A DNA stretch of 64,000 nucleotides, from contig CM055607.1 in the NCBI GenBank assembly GCA_029379385.1, forward strand, positions 31,183,235-31,247,234, read 5' to 3'. Position 1 is the first letter of the stretch. Every line of letters begins with the position of its first letter. Source of the DNA: Quillaja saponaria. Its lineage: Eukaryota > Streptophyta > Magnoliopsida > Fabales > Quillajaceae. This document shows, piece by piece, positions 50,916 through 62,025 of the stretch. The notes under the pieces were generated by a model. The model worked only from the letters and a program-made list of their open reading frames with translations, was not told the origin of the DNA and ran no database searches. A program made the translations under genes and the position numbers.

Positions 50916-52560
50916 ACGAAATCTGTCAGGTCGGATATGTTGTTGTTTTGGGTATTCATAAGATCTATGTGATTCTGTATCACTAAAGATTAGGTTTTGA
51001 TTTATGTGGATGGATTTTTGGAGAGAGATTGTCAATTTTCTCTTCGTTATGGAATTGAAATGATGAAAATTTAGGGTTTTTTATTTTATTGCAATGATTC
51101 TAGATTTAGCTTCAGAAAGCTTGTGTGACAAAGGGGGAATGTTAGTTTCTGTGAAATAATACGGTTGGAAGTTGGAACCCTCTGGCTTTGTCTGGTGTTG
51201 GTCTTACAAGCTGCTAGTTTTTTGTTTGTTTCCCCAAAGCATTGGAACTGTTTAGTGCATTGTGAGCTGAACTTACAATTATGTGCTTTGATTTATTTCT
51301 TTGTTTGCAATGTGACGCCACATGTACATGTTTTACACGGAGAGGGAGGGAGAAATCAGCTTGTGTGCTGGTTTGATTCAAAGGCTGATTGTTAAGGGTT
51401 TTCCTTGAGATTGGTTACTTATTGGAGTCATTTAAAATGGTAGTCAATCTTGGTCATCTTAAAAGAGTACTGAGTTAAGGTAGGTAATTCCTATGTCTAT
51501 GGGTTATGTTTATGTGAAAAAATATTACTTGTGCAGTTTCTGTGATCTGGCTTTCTCTTACTTCTCTTTTTAACTGACTTCCCCTTATTGGCTCCCATCT
51601 GCCTTTTCCTCTTTTTTTAAGAAAATTCAAACAGTTGCTTATAGTTGTTTTTTATTTTATTTTTTGTGTGTGTCTGTGCAAATTACAAGCTCTCACGGAC
51701 ATTAATGGAATCATTTTCAGGAAGTTTTTGTTGGTATGCCAATAGTGTCTGTAAGCTGTTGTTTAGTTGTGTTTGAATTTCCTTCATTGGAATTCTCATT
51801 ATGGATTATTTAACTACAGTATCTAGAACTTAATGACCTGATTGTAAACAGACTAATATACAAATATTTGGGGTTTTACATTGGATTAAGAGATGTCGGG
51901 CTTCTTATCAATGATGTCTACTGCCTCTTGTAATACTTGTATTCTAATTAAGAAGGTTCTCTAATAGTCCATTTTATAATGTAGTCAAGTACTCTGTCAT
52001 ATTGTCTAATATCTTTAGGAGAAAACTTTGATACTACTAATAATGTAAGAGAGTGAGTGTTACCATGGATCCAGTTAATAAGAAGAATGATAGCTTATAA
52101 CCTTATAATAAGAAGATTCATCTCCTCAACTTACTAAACTTGATTTTTGCTTGTACTTTTGTGGTTCTAATGCAATGAACACAAGATTTAGGGAACTTGG
52201 TGATTGGGATCCAGAATTTTGTAACTTCTGTATTATGGGCGTTTCTGCCATAGATTTATTATTACCAAACTCAGTTTGGGACGTTTGGTTTGAGCTTCTT
52301 CTCTTCTTGAGATTGAGCTTCTATGGTGCTTATGTTCCTGGGATGGAGATGGAGTGACATACAGAATGGATAAGCTTAAGATGTGATTCGATCTCATTCA
52401 TTATTAAGCTTTAGAAAACCTTCTTTATTTAATGCAATGGTTTACTTAATTGTATTGACACACAATTTTCATTTTGTTGTTTTGAAAATGTTCTAAATAT
52501 GGATTAAGGCATTTATTGTATCTTAAAAAGTGTCTTTTGTTAATTTACTTTGGAAATTCA

Positions 52561-52715
52561 TTAGGTTATTTCTTGTGAGTCTTATAAGGGCATTCGATAA
52601 GAGCAATAGCATGTGTTTTTGTGAATTTATTTGGAAACCCTATATATATTTAGGTTATTTCTTGCGAGTGTTATAAGGGCATTTGATAAGACAATAGCAC
52701 ATATGTGTTTGCATA
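52561..52715. repeat. 89-base tandem duplication
   Basis: Both copies begin TTAGGTTATTTCTTG and contain TTATAAGGGCATT, GATAAGA and CAATAGCA. Copy two begins at about 52650. Confidence 0.85.
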
Positions 52716-52783
52716 ACATGTGTTAGAAATATTAGCCTACTAATTGTGAGTTATAGTTGCAAATCACTTGATTAAATGTAAAA

Positions 52784-53700
52784 GGTTAAAAGATCTAAGT
52801 GTAGCACCTTAGCAAGTGTTCTTACATGGCACTAGTCAGGAAAACTCTTGTATTTTTCTTTTGTTTTAGCTATTAGTTGTGTTCGAGTTAGTTTGTGTGC
52901 ACCTCGATTAGTCACCTTGCTGGACTAATTATAGGCAATTACATGTGAAAGGTTAAAAGATCTAAGCATAGCACCTTAGCAAGTGTTTTTACAGGGCCCT
53001 AGTAAGGAAAACTCATTATTTTCTTTTGTTTTAGTGGTCAGTTGTGTACAGGTCAGCTTGCGTGCACCTCGACTAAGCACTTAGCTGGTCCGATCAAAGG
53101 CATTCTCTGAGACTAGAGAATTTAGGGATATTTTACTCTTTAATATCCAAAAGAGATCAAAAGCAGGTCATTTACTCTGGGACTAGAGAATTTAGGGATA
53201 TTTTACCCTTCAATCTCAAAAGAGATTTGAACCTAATTTGTCAATAAAGATAGCACCTAAGCTAGTGTTCTTACATGGCACTAGTCAGGAAAACTCTTGT
53301 ATTTTTCTTTTGTTTTAGCTATTGGATGTGTTTGAGTCAGTTTGTGTGTACTTTGATTAGTCACCTTGCTGGACTAATTATAGGCAATTACATGTGTAAG
53401 GTTAAAAGATCTAATCATAGCACCTTAGCAAGTGTTTTTACAGGGCACTAGTCAAGAAAACTCTCATTATTTTCTTTTGTTTTAGAGATCAGTTGTGCAC
53501 AGGGTCAGCTTGCGTGTACCTCGACTAAGCGGTCCAATCAAAGGCAGGTCATTCTCTGAGACTAGAGAATTTAGGGATATTTTACTCTTCAATATCCAAA
53601 AGAGATCAAAAGCAGGTCGTTTACTTTGGGACTAAATTTGGATATTTGACCCTTCAATCTCAAAAGAGATTCGAACCTAGTTTGTCTATAAAGATAGCAC
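52784..53700. repeat. A-B-A'-B' tandem repeat array
   Basis: GGTTAAAAGATCTAA occurs at 52784, 52951 and 53400. Unit A carries GCACCTTAGCAAGTGTTCTT, ACTAGTCAGGAAAACTC and CACCTTGCTGGACTAAT. Unit B carries a variant of the same start, then AGACTAGAGAATTTAGGGAT and TCAATCTCAAAAGAGATT. The A-B pair is repeated with a period of about 450 bases. Each B ends with GATTTGAACCTA or GATTCGAACCTAG, resembling the B box of Pol III genes on the minus strand. Confidence 0.85.
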
Positions 53701-55023
53701 ATACTTTTTACCTAGAAAACTCTCATATTAAACCTAGCATTTGAGTACCATTTGTTACTACTAGGTCATTAACCGCAGCTGAACAGTAGTGATCTCACCT
53801 CATACCCATTTTCATTGAGAGAGTACATCATGTTTGTCTGTGAACATTTCTCCATTTTGGACGATATTATTACTGATGCTGTTGGCTGGACTGTATATTT
53901 GTCATGGTAAACCATGCTTACATGATTTGGTGAGTTCGTAAAGTTGATTTATCTAATTTGAACAAGTATGCAATTTAAAACTGATTTCTTGTCATGTCCT
54001 TAAAGAGTAAATTACAATATAGTATGAAAACATAGCGCTATCAAAATGAAGTAAAGTAGGATTCAATAATGTTGAAACTGAGGTTTACAGACTTAAAGAG
54101 CTTTGCCACGAATAGACGCAAAAGTTGATTCTTCGCATTATAATTTTAACAGTGAGTGCAAGTATAATGTTGATCGGTTTGTTATCATTATCATTAGTGA
54201 ATATAAAATCTTGGCACAGAAAATAGAAAAGTTAAAGGCCGTTATGGCCCCCCTCCTGACTTAGTAACCAAGATAAGAATGAATGGCACTGCTACTAAAT
54301 ACTTCTCTTCAATTTTGGTGGTAATTAAAATTTTGCAAACCGTGTCTCAACTTTCAATGGGAAAGCTAGCTGGGAAACAAAGTGAAGGGGAAAAGTCTGG
54401 GACACTTGAAGGATGATTGGGAACAAAATCCATGGAATAAGGTATTAGGATCTGGATACAAAACTATTTACGCCATATTTTATTCTGAAAAAATTACAAT
54501 TTCATACAAATATCAAGTTAACTTTATATTTAAAAAATAAAATAATTAAGTAATTTTTGTAACTGGTTCAAGCTTCAAACTTTCAGGAATTAAATATCAG
54601 TGATGACTTCATATTAACGTAAAAAACATTAATTCTCCCCAAAAACATCAAAGGCAGCAAAGAGACGGAATCTGATTGTGATTAGTAGAGAGATAAGCTC
54701 TATAGGACAAGGGTCACTATCCCCTATGGCAATGATTGTTCTGTACCAAGCTTCACTTTCTTCAATTCACACCATAAATTAGACCCACAAATCTCAAGAT
54801 GGTATTGCAAACTTTTTCAGATTCATATCAATGTCATCCTCTCAATAATATGCAAAAATCCACACAATTTTCCATTGACAATAAACTATCTATACCACTT
54901 TCGTTCTAGACCAATTCATAAAAACTATCCAAGGTGTCAAAGTATATTCATCTAAAAAGTTAAAGGACTAAGCTTTAATGGAATAATGAGGTATCCGATA
55001 TGTACTGTACACTACAATCAACC

Positions 55024-56246
55024 TCAATGCTTTCCACCTCGTTTCTTCATCACTGACTTGAGGAATAACAAGCAGACAATCACAAACCCTAAAGCTGCAA
55101 ATCCACCCACTGCAATAGCCACTGTCTTCTGTGTGTGTTGCTTTGTCCCTGTACCAGTCAAAACAAAAGGCACAAAGGCAGGCAGGCAGGCATTAATCTC
55201 TGATATGAACATACTAACTACGGGTCTAAATATATCAGTAAAGAAAAAGACCCATCATGCACTCACCCCAATCCTCATTTCTCAAATTCCCAAATCACAT
55301 TTGGCCTAATAAACAAAGAATTAATAGAAAAGGAGCATAGCATTTTCTTCAAAAAGGAAAAAGAATGGGGGAGCGTAGCATTTTCCTCAAATTCCCTTTC
55401 AGTACAATTTTCTGGTGAGTACAGAAATTGGGCTCTAGAATATAATATCAGAAAAAAGAGAACAGATTTTTCTTTCCTTTACTAACCTGAGGAAGAATAA
55501 GAGGTTATGCTGGGGACTCCATTTGGGTAATAGCTGTAGCTGATATAGCACTTGTGAAGATAAATTTGCCCTGAAATTGAGTCACCACATTCAGCCTTGG
55601 CCCTTTCTTCAGCAGAATTCACACAATCCCCACAATCATTAGAGGACAAATCACCTTCACACTGTCCCAACACATACACAGACTCATAGCTTCCAGTGTA
55701 AAACAAGTTCCCACCACTTTTCACCCCATTTTCTACCATACCAAATGCACTGTCCCTCCTCTCCTCAAACCCAGTCCCACTTGCCTTAGTCTTCCCGCAG
55801 ACCTTGTATAACAATTGAGTCCCAGAGACCTGCTTAAACCCAACAATTTCATACCTTAGGTAACACCCACTGAGCTGAATCCTGGAAGCTATGGAATTAC
55901 CACAGAGCTTGTCCACCATGTCTGGAATTTTACTCACACAGTTGTAGCAATCTGAATTTGTGAGGTCTCCTCTACATTGATACAGACCCAAAATGGCATT
56001 TTGGCCTTGACCAGAGGTTGTGGACGAGAAACCCTTTTGCCCAGATTGTGTAACCAGAGAAGCCAAGAGGGTTTTGAGATTCTGTGAGTAAATTCCAGTT
56101 GGGTCTTGGAAATTCTGAGCTGCACAACCCTTATAGACCAAATTTGTGTTATCTGCAGCTTTGGTAGCGGAAGGAGAAAACCCAGAAAAAATAACGAGAA
56201 ATAAAGAGATTGATAGGAGAGCGAAGGGTTCTGTGGGTTTACCCAT
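55024..56246 (-). CDS. plasmodesmata-located protein, two DUF26 domains
   Basis: Type I membrane protein of the PDLP family, which localises to plasmodesmata and restricts cell-to-cell movement, often with callose. Exon 1 is 55487-56246, exon 2 is 55024-55148, 294 residues, phases closing. Signal peptide (1-30, LLSISLFLVIFSGFSPSATK). DUF26-1 has CRGDLTNSDCYNC and DUF26-2 has CEGDLSSNDCGDC, both with the C-X8-C-X2-C spacing. The second exon encodes a Gln/Thr linker, a membrane helix (VAIAVGGFAALGFVIVCLLF) and a very short basic tail KSVMKKRGGKH. There is no kinase domain, which separates it from the cysteine-rich receptor kinases. Which PDLP number it matches is uncertain; the helix resembles PDLP2/3. 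Confidence 0.93.
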
Positions 56247-56485
56247 TTTGAAAATTTTGGGAATAGAAGCTTTCAGTCCATGAAAGGTTTTGAGGAGGGT
56301 TTAGACTTTAGAGGGTTCCATTCTTTGCGAGTTTCTAGAGAGCAGAGAGGGTTTTGGACTTGTTGAAGAAGCCGGAAAAAGAAAGCTTGGTTTTTGCCCC
56401 ATCATATAGGATCTGGGTGTATTGGGTGGGATTTCGACCTCTTTTGGGACTGACTTTTGGCCATGGCTGCTGCCTTTGCTTTAAA

Positions 56486-56610
56486 TGAGTAGTTTGATTC
56501 ATGTCTAAGATCATTGATTAGTAAATAGTTAGCATATTTATTAGAATGAGTTTGATTAATGTCTACGATTATTGATTAGTAAATAGTAAGTATATTTTAT
56601 TAGAATGATG
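56486..56610. repeat. 58-base tandem duplication in the PDLP upstream region
   Basis: Both copies read AATGAG..TTTGATT.ATGTCTA.GAT.ATTGATTAGTAAATAGT with few changes; phase markers are GTTTGATT at 56492 and 56550. Confidence 0.85.
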
Positions 56611-56927
56611 ACAACTATTCTTTACCCAATTAAATCTTATATCGTACTGTTGCAAACTTGGACTTATAGCAAATTAAGAATTTTGACCAAAATCCCTTAG
56701 TTATGGTTTTTGAATGGATTACATTAAACTAAGGGTTTTGGGTGTCCTAATTTGAATAGATTACATTTAACTTAAGTTTTTGAGTATCTTAACAATACTT
56801 GTTAATTTCTAATAAATATAATTTTTAGATATTAAAATTTTTTATAAGTAATAATTCATATATTAAATAATAATAAAATTATTATCAATTACGATGATAA
56901 ATATTACAGAATTTTCATTTATAAAAA

Positions 56928-57050
56928 TTTAACAAATGTATTTAAGTACATATTAGATAAATTCTTAAACTAATACTAATATGTGACTAATTTAACAAAT
57001 GTCCTTTAAGTAGATAAATCCATAAACTAATACTAATATGCAGTCACATG
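56928..57050. repeat. 63-base tandem duplication in the PDLP upstream region
   Basis: Both copies start TTTAACAAATGT, continue with a TTTAAGTA block and ATAAATTC/ATAAATCC, and end AAACTAATACTAATATG. Confidence 0.85.
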
Positions 57051-58561
57051 TATTTTGTGTGCCGTGCCTGAGTGACATCCAGGAGGGTTTTGAAAAGCAT
57101 ATGCATGTGTCTTTAAGTGCAATGGCCTTAATGGGTATGTCAGAGATACATTTCATATTTTATTTCACCCTCTCTCTTGCTTTCCATTAGAGCTTCTAAT
57201 CTAATCAAAAAATTGAGAGAATACACTAAACACTGAGCAGACTTTAGTAATTTAGTCCCTCTTACAGCTTCTAATTTTATTTCATTCTTGTTCTTGAAAA
57301 TTAGCATTGATTAAAGGCTCTCTTTGAATGCACGAAATTATAATTAAAATTGAGAATTTGGTTATCTAATTTTAATTTTTTAATTTAGTATATACTTTAA
57401 AATTAATATTTGAATTCTTCACAGAATTTTGAGAATTGAAAAATAACTATAAAATACTATTTCAATTCTTATGAATAAACCATAAAAATTCAAATTCAAA
57501 CAATTATTACTTTAAATTATTTTCTTTTATATCTCATCGTTAACAACCACTTATATATGACTGACAAATCAAGTTATATTATCGGTCATCGTCCATTGAC
57601 AACCTCCTCCACCTATGTCCGCCACCATTCTAGACCCACCGAGACAACAATGACCACAATCATGATTCATCAAAGACGGTTGACATTAGGACTTATCCGA
57701 GACGACAACAATAATCGTCAAAACTCATCAGAGACAACAAAAATCACCTCTAAACTCGTTGTCAAAACTCGTCACAAACGATGACAACTACACTGTGGAC
57801 AATTATCAAAAATGATGATCACCTTGTTAAGAACTGCCGGATAGGACAACCAAATACTTGAAATATAATTTTAATTGTAATATGACCTAAGCTCATAAAT
57901 TTAATTTTACTAAATTGGTAAATTCAAATACACTCAAGATAAATTACACCTTTTACTCTTTAGCTATATAAGACAGATATTTAAATTTATTTTTTATTTT
58001 AATGGTTAGGTGTGTTTTAACTACCTAGACTAATCATATTTTGATCGGATCAAATACAATTCATCAAGTAACTATTTTTCTTGCTTAATAAGTAATCATG
58101 ACTCACTAAAAACAAACATGACTATTGCAATCATGCAATTGTAATGAAAAAAGTTTACCAAACATAAATATCACAAAAAGGTTTGTTCATTAAAAGAAGC
58201 TCGAACTTGATCTTACATAGGTGTCATTTGATTCTCATTAGGCAAATTTTTTCTTATGTGTCTTCGAAATTAATATATATACATATATATTATTTTAAAA
58301 ATCATAAGATCCTTCTAGTCTCTTATTTTAAAATAACATAAAATATTTAATTTAATTTATATTAATTAAAAATAATAATTTTTCTCTCCTAATAACTATC
58401 TATTACCCATCCGTTCACATATCATATACAACTCTTTCATCCTTTATCTTTTAATAACTATTCACTTTCACTCATATATTAACTCATATTTTCTCTTTTA
58501 AATATAACTAATAAAATTTAAAATAAAAAATCTATATAGAATGTGCGTGTGTATGTGGATA

Positions 58562-58562
<1 letters not shown>

Positions 58563-58593
<31 letters not shown>
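58563..58593. repeat. (TA)n microsatellite
   Basis: About 15 uninterrupted TA units followed by TGTATGTG; a likely length-polymorphic locus. Confidence 0.95.
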
Positions 58594-58601
<8 letters not shown>

Positions 58602-60687
58602 AAACTAGCCAATAAAGAAAATACCAATTGCATCTACTAGCAAGTACAATTTTAGTGATAAAATGTGCAATTTCATCATAAACTATATTTAATAGGATAA
58701 TGTTTTAATAGCAAAGTGTCATAAATATTAAATAATATATTAATTGTTGACCAAACATATATTAATCGAAGAAATAAAACAGTTGAAAGTTTTGATAAAG
58801 AGGTACAAAACAATAAATTACTGTAATTATATTAGTCCTTTTTTCTTTTTCATTTTTTTCAGGTTTTCTGGAGTCATTACGGTGAGACTAATTATTTGGG
58901 GCTTTATCACGACTGTAATGACCCTCCCAACAATTACCTGCTCCAATATTTGAATTTAGTTTGTTTAACACTGGACTCAACCCTTGTTGATACGTAATTA
59001 TTATCTAAATACTAAGTTTTTGTTTTAGATGACACTTACTGTTCTAAGTATCATATTTTTGTAGTATCTTACGTCATCTTAGAATGTTATATTTTTGTCA
59101 CGTGTACTAAGTTGATAAAAATAAAAGGGAAAAGAAAGTATATAAATTTTCTTTCTCACTCCTCTTTATCATCTCTCTAACAATCATGAAATTAAAATTT
59201 GTGATGATTTGAATATTTTATGATAAAATTGACCCAAAAAAAATAGTACTTTTATGACAAATTTGTTAAAATGTGATACTTTTATAATGAAATTAACAAA
59301 AAATTCATATCATATTTTAAAAATAATTATCTTTATTATTTTCTACCAACTCAACATACATATAGCACTAAATATAATAGTTTAAGCCAAATTGTCATCC
59401 AAATTCTCATGATATTAGGATAATGGATGATATTGTAAATATTTTAAAAGTTATGAAACGAAACTAACCCAAAAATATTTTAAACATGAAATAAACAAAA
59501 TAATAAAACTTTTGATTGTGTCTACACTTTTTTGAAAGGTCAGAATTTGTATTATACAATAATACGGTTGTTCAGTGAGACACATGATCCATAATATTGA
59601 TTCTATTGAAAATTTCTTCTCATTGTATGCTAAATGATAGAGGTTCTCCGGTAGCTTGATGTTGACCTGGCTATACTTCATAACTTATATTTTAAGAATT
59701 TTTTCAAAATAAATCCTAAATTTTAGATTGAAAATTTTATACCACTTTGATCCTTATTTTTTATTTAAAATAATACTTAAGTTAAATATTTTTTAAAATA
59801 AAAAACATATATAAAATTAAAAAATGAATGAAATAATAATAAAATTTCATTATCTCATTTCATATTTTTTTTAATAAGAGCATTTAAATAAAAAATAGTT
59901 TTTTCAAAATCAAATTGTATGACTATTATTTTTCCATAATGAGAACTAAAAAAATAAATCATAAATTCATTTTTAAGGAAAAAAAATAACAAGTGACAAA
60001 TATATAAATTTAAAATTACTTATGAAGATAAATTTTTCTTATTTAGAAAATAATAATAATAACAGGATAATTAATTTTTCATAATTTTTAAAAGATTTAT
60101 TCTTTTACTACGTATTAAATAATGAATTTTATTTTTCTAAGTTAAAATTTTCTTGGGAAATAAGCTACTTAATTAATATGTTAAATTTGAAATTAAAAAT
60201 AAAATAAGGGTAAATGTGGTATAAAAAGTTTTAACCTAAAATTTATAACTTATTTGAAAAAAAGTAGGACTTATCGTGAGTTTTTCCTATATAAAACATC
60301 ACAATTTAAGTGATTTAAGTAGTGCAAGCTTTTGTACCCAAAAAAAAAAAATGTAGTGTGAGTTTTTTTATTGAGTGAGTGCTCTTCTGATATTTATTTA
60401 TAATATATTTAATATTTTTAACATTTAATATAATAGATGATTTTGGAAAAGTATAATAAATAAATTATTACTTTTAGAATGTTATTTATGTCAACTATTG
60501 TATTTATTGCGCTTAACAAATATATATTTAAAATCATTATATAAAAATTTGTAAATTACATTTGTATTTAAGTGTAATTTTAGATTTCAATTTCTGAAAA
60601 AAAAAAATAAAATTGAAGAATAATATTAGGACATAAATCAATCTATCGAGGTAGGACTTAAAATGTTAACAATGTTACCTTTATAAG

Positions 60688-60705
60688 ATATATATATATA
60701 TATAT
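60688..60705. repeat. (TA)n/(TG)n compound microsatellite
   Basis: TA units passing into TGTGTGTATGTG and further TATATG units, about 140 bases upstream of the F-box start. Confidence 0.9.
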
Positions 60706-60843
60706 GTGTGTGTATGTGTATATGTATATGTATATTTTGGCATAAATTGGTTTAGACACACTTAACCGTTAAATCAAAATACTCTTTATCATATATATTA
60801 AGTAGTAAACCCTAGGCAGATAAAGAGTTACAACAATCCAGAC

Positions 60844-62025
60844 ATGGATAATTCTAGAGAAACCAAAAAATCAGGTGGATGGTGTAATCTTCCCTTAGAA
60901 CTCCTGATGCTGATCATGGCTCAACTTTCATTTCTCGATCGGATTTATGTCCCTGCAGTTTGCAAGAATTGGAGTCGAGTTGATGTTCGAAAAATCCCTA
61001 AATTGAAAGAGAAATTTCCTTCAATCTTCATGTATAATTGGAAAACTCTCAAATCCAATATCACATCCAAGATCGAGTACAAGCTGGATTTCTCATCTTC
61101 ATTCCATAAACAAATTTTCACCATAAATCTCGATGCTACAGAATCCAAAGAAGTTTCAACTATTCCATTAGTGAACTCAAACAAAATGCTGATTGAAGAA
61201 TTTGTTCAGGCTCGTCCACTCGCTTCCAAATATGGTTGGTTATTGTTTGCTTATTACCTCGAAAACGAAGATTCAAAAAGGTATTTTTTCTTTAACCCAA
61301 TTACCAAAGAAACCATTAAACTACCATTCAAAGTGGATGGGTATCGAACAATGGTAGCAACATTCACATCCTCTCCCTTATCTCCAGAATGTAAAGTTTT
61401 TGCTATACATGAATATGATATAGCTGATGACATGAAAATACACATTTGCACTATATTTCGTTTATTGAGTGTGGTCGAAGGAAATAGAATAGAACCATTG
61501 ACAGATTCTAAATATTATAATTTAGAATTAAAAATGTCAGAATCTGCACAGAGTGTGGTATATGACAATGATCATGAAGAATTCTTTGTTCTTACTTCGC
61601 AATGTAATCTTTTGAGTATCTCCTTTGAAGACAATGTTGGTGTGATGGAAGTAGTGCATCATATTTGTCCATGGTATACAGGAACAACCCCAATCCTAAC
61701 CAATCTTTACATGGTTTGGTATGAAAAAGATTTAATAATGATATATTTTCATCCAAGTGGAAACTATGTAGATGTTTGCAGATTTGACTGGGATATAGAG
61801 AGTTGGGTTGATATTTATTTTACAAATATAGCCATATTTGTGGGTTGTTCATCATATGCTACTTCTATAGATATTGATGGTAATGAAATTGAAGGGAGGA
61901 TCTATTATCAAGCAGATGGTTTGACTTGGTATTACTCAATGGAAACTCGTAATCATTATAGGTGTTCTGAGTTTTACTCTACAAGCATCCAGAATATGAA
62001 AAAGGTTTGGTTTAAACCTATATAG
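60844..62025 (+). CDS. F-box protein with DUF295-type C-terminus
   Basis: Single-exon, 393-residue protein, predicted to be a substrate-recruiting subunit of an SCF ubiquitin ligase. The F-box lies at about 14-50: CNLPLELLMLIMAQLSFLDR, then VPAVCKNWSRV, as expected for SKP1 binding. The rest has DUF295 hallmarks: ASKYGWLLF, YFFFNPITKETIKLP, a mid-domain SVVYDNDHEEFFVLT, and a terminal part resembling the final DUF295 strand (GNEIEGRIYYQADGLTWYYS). The substrate is unknown. Such genes expand by local duplication and evolve fast, and this one is isolated in AT-rich DNA. The start ATG follows ACAATCCAGAC; no upstream in-frame ATG competes. Confidence 0.9.
   Translation: MDNSRETKKSGGWCNLPLELLMLIMAQLSFLDRIYVPAVCKNWSRVDVRKIPKLKEKFPSIFMYNWKTLKSNITSKIEYKLDFSSSFHKQIFTINLDATESKEVSTIPLVNSNKMLIEEFVQARPLASKYGWLLFAYYLENEDSKRYFFFNPITKETIKLPFKVDGYRTMVATFTSSPLSPECKVFAIHEYDIADDMKIHICTIFRLLSVVEGNRIEPLTDSKYYNLELKMSESAQSVVYDNDHEEFFVLTSQCNLLSISFEDNVGVMEVVHHICPWYTGTTPILTNLYMVWYEKDLIMIYFHPSGNYVDVCRFDWDIESWVDIYFTNIAIFVGCSSYATSIDIDGNEIEGRIYYQADGLTWYYSMETRNHYRCSEFYSTSIQNMKKVWFKPI

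Larger units (their letters stand above)
50916..55023. other. intergenic, with two tandem-repeat regions
   Basis: The TOM9 3' region extends through about 51200. T-rich and G/T-rich sequence follows without exons. An 89-base tandem duplication lies at 52561-52715 and a longer A-B array at 52784-53700. From 54000 to 55023 it is plain AT-rich sequence leading to the PDLP 3' end. Confidence 0.6.
56247..60843. other. intergenic: PDLP promoter with short duplications, then AT-rich repeat DNA
   Basis: 56247-56460 is the PDLP leader/promoter. Duplications lie at 56486-56610 and 56928-57050, with a looser one at about 56690-56780. A CAC/GAC-rich core at 57540-57840 sits between AT-rich arms. TA microsatellites are at 58563-58593 and 60688-60705. 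I see no supported exon in the remaining AT-rich DNA. Confidence 0.6.

Noticed and set aside
50537..50983. Minus-strand frame of 148 codons overlapping TOM9
   Set aside because: Complement of a highly conserved TOM9 gene; no independent support.
51165..52357. Two open frames of 76 and 68 codons downstream of TOM9
   Set aside because: Composition is like non-coding T/G-rich sequence, with no homology pattern and no splice partners.
53203..53213. A tRNA gene suggested by GATTTGAACC / GATTCGAACC motifs
   Set aside because: No cloverleaf stems or anticodon arm could be drawn around either copy; at most a tRNA-derived B box inside a repeat.
57557..57784. 75-codon open frame rich in Thr, Arg and Asn
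   Set aside because: It matches the simple ACC/GAC-type composition of a repeat core and has no domain; not called as a gene.
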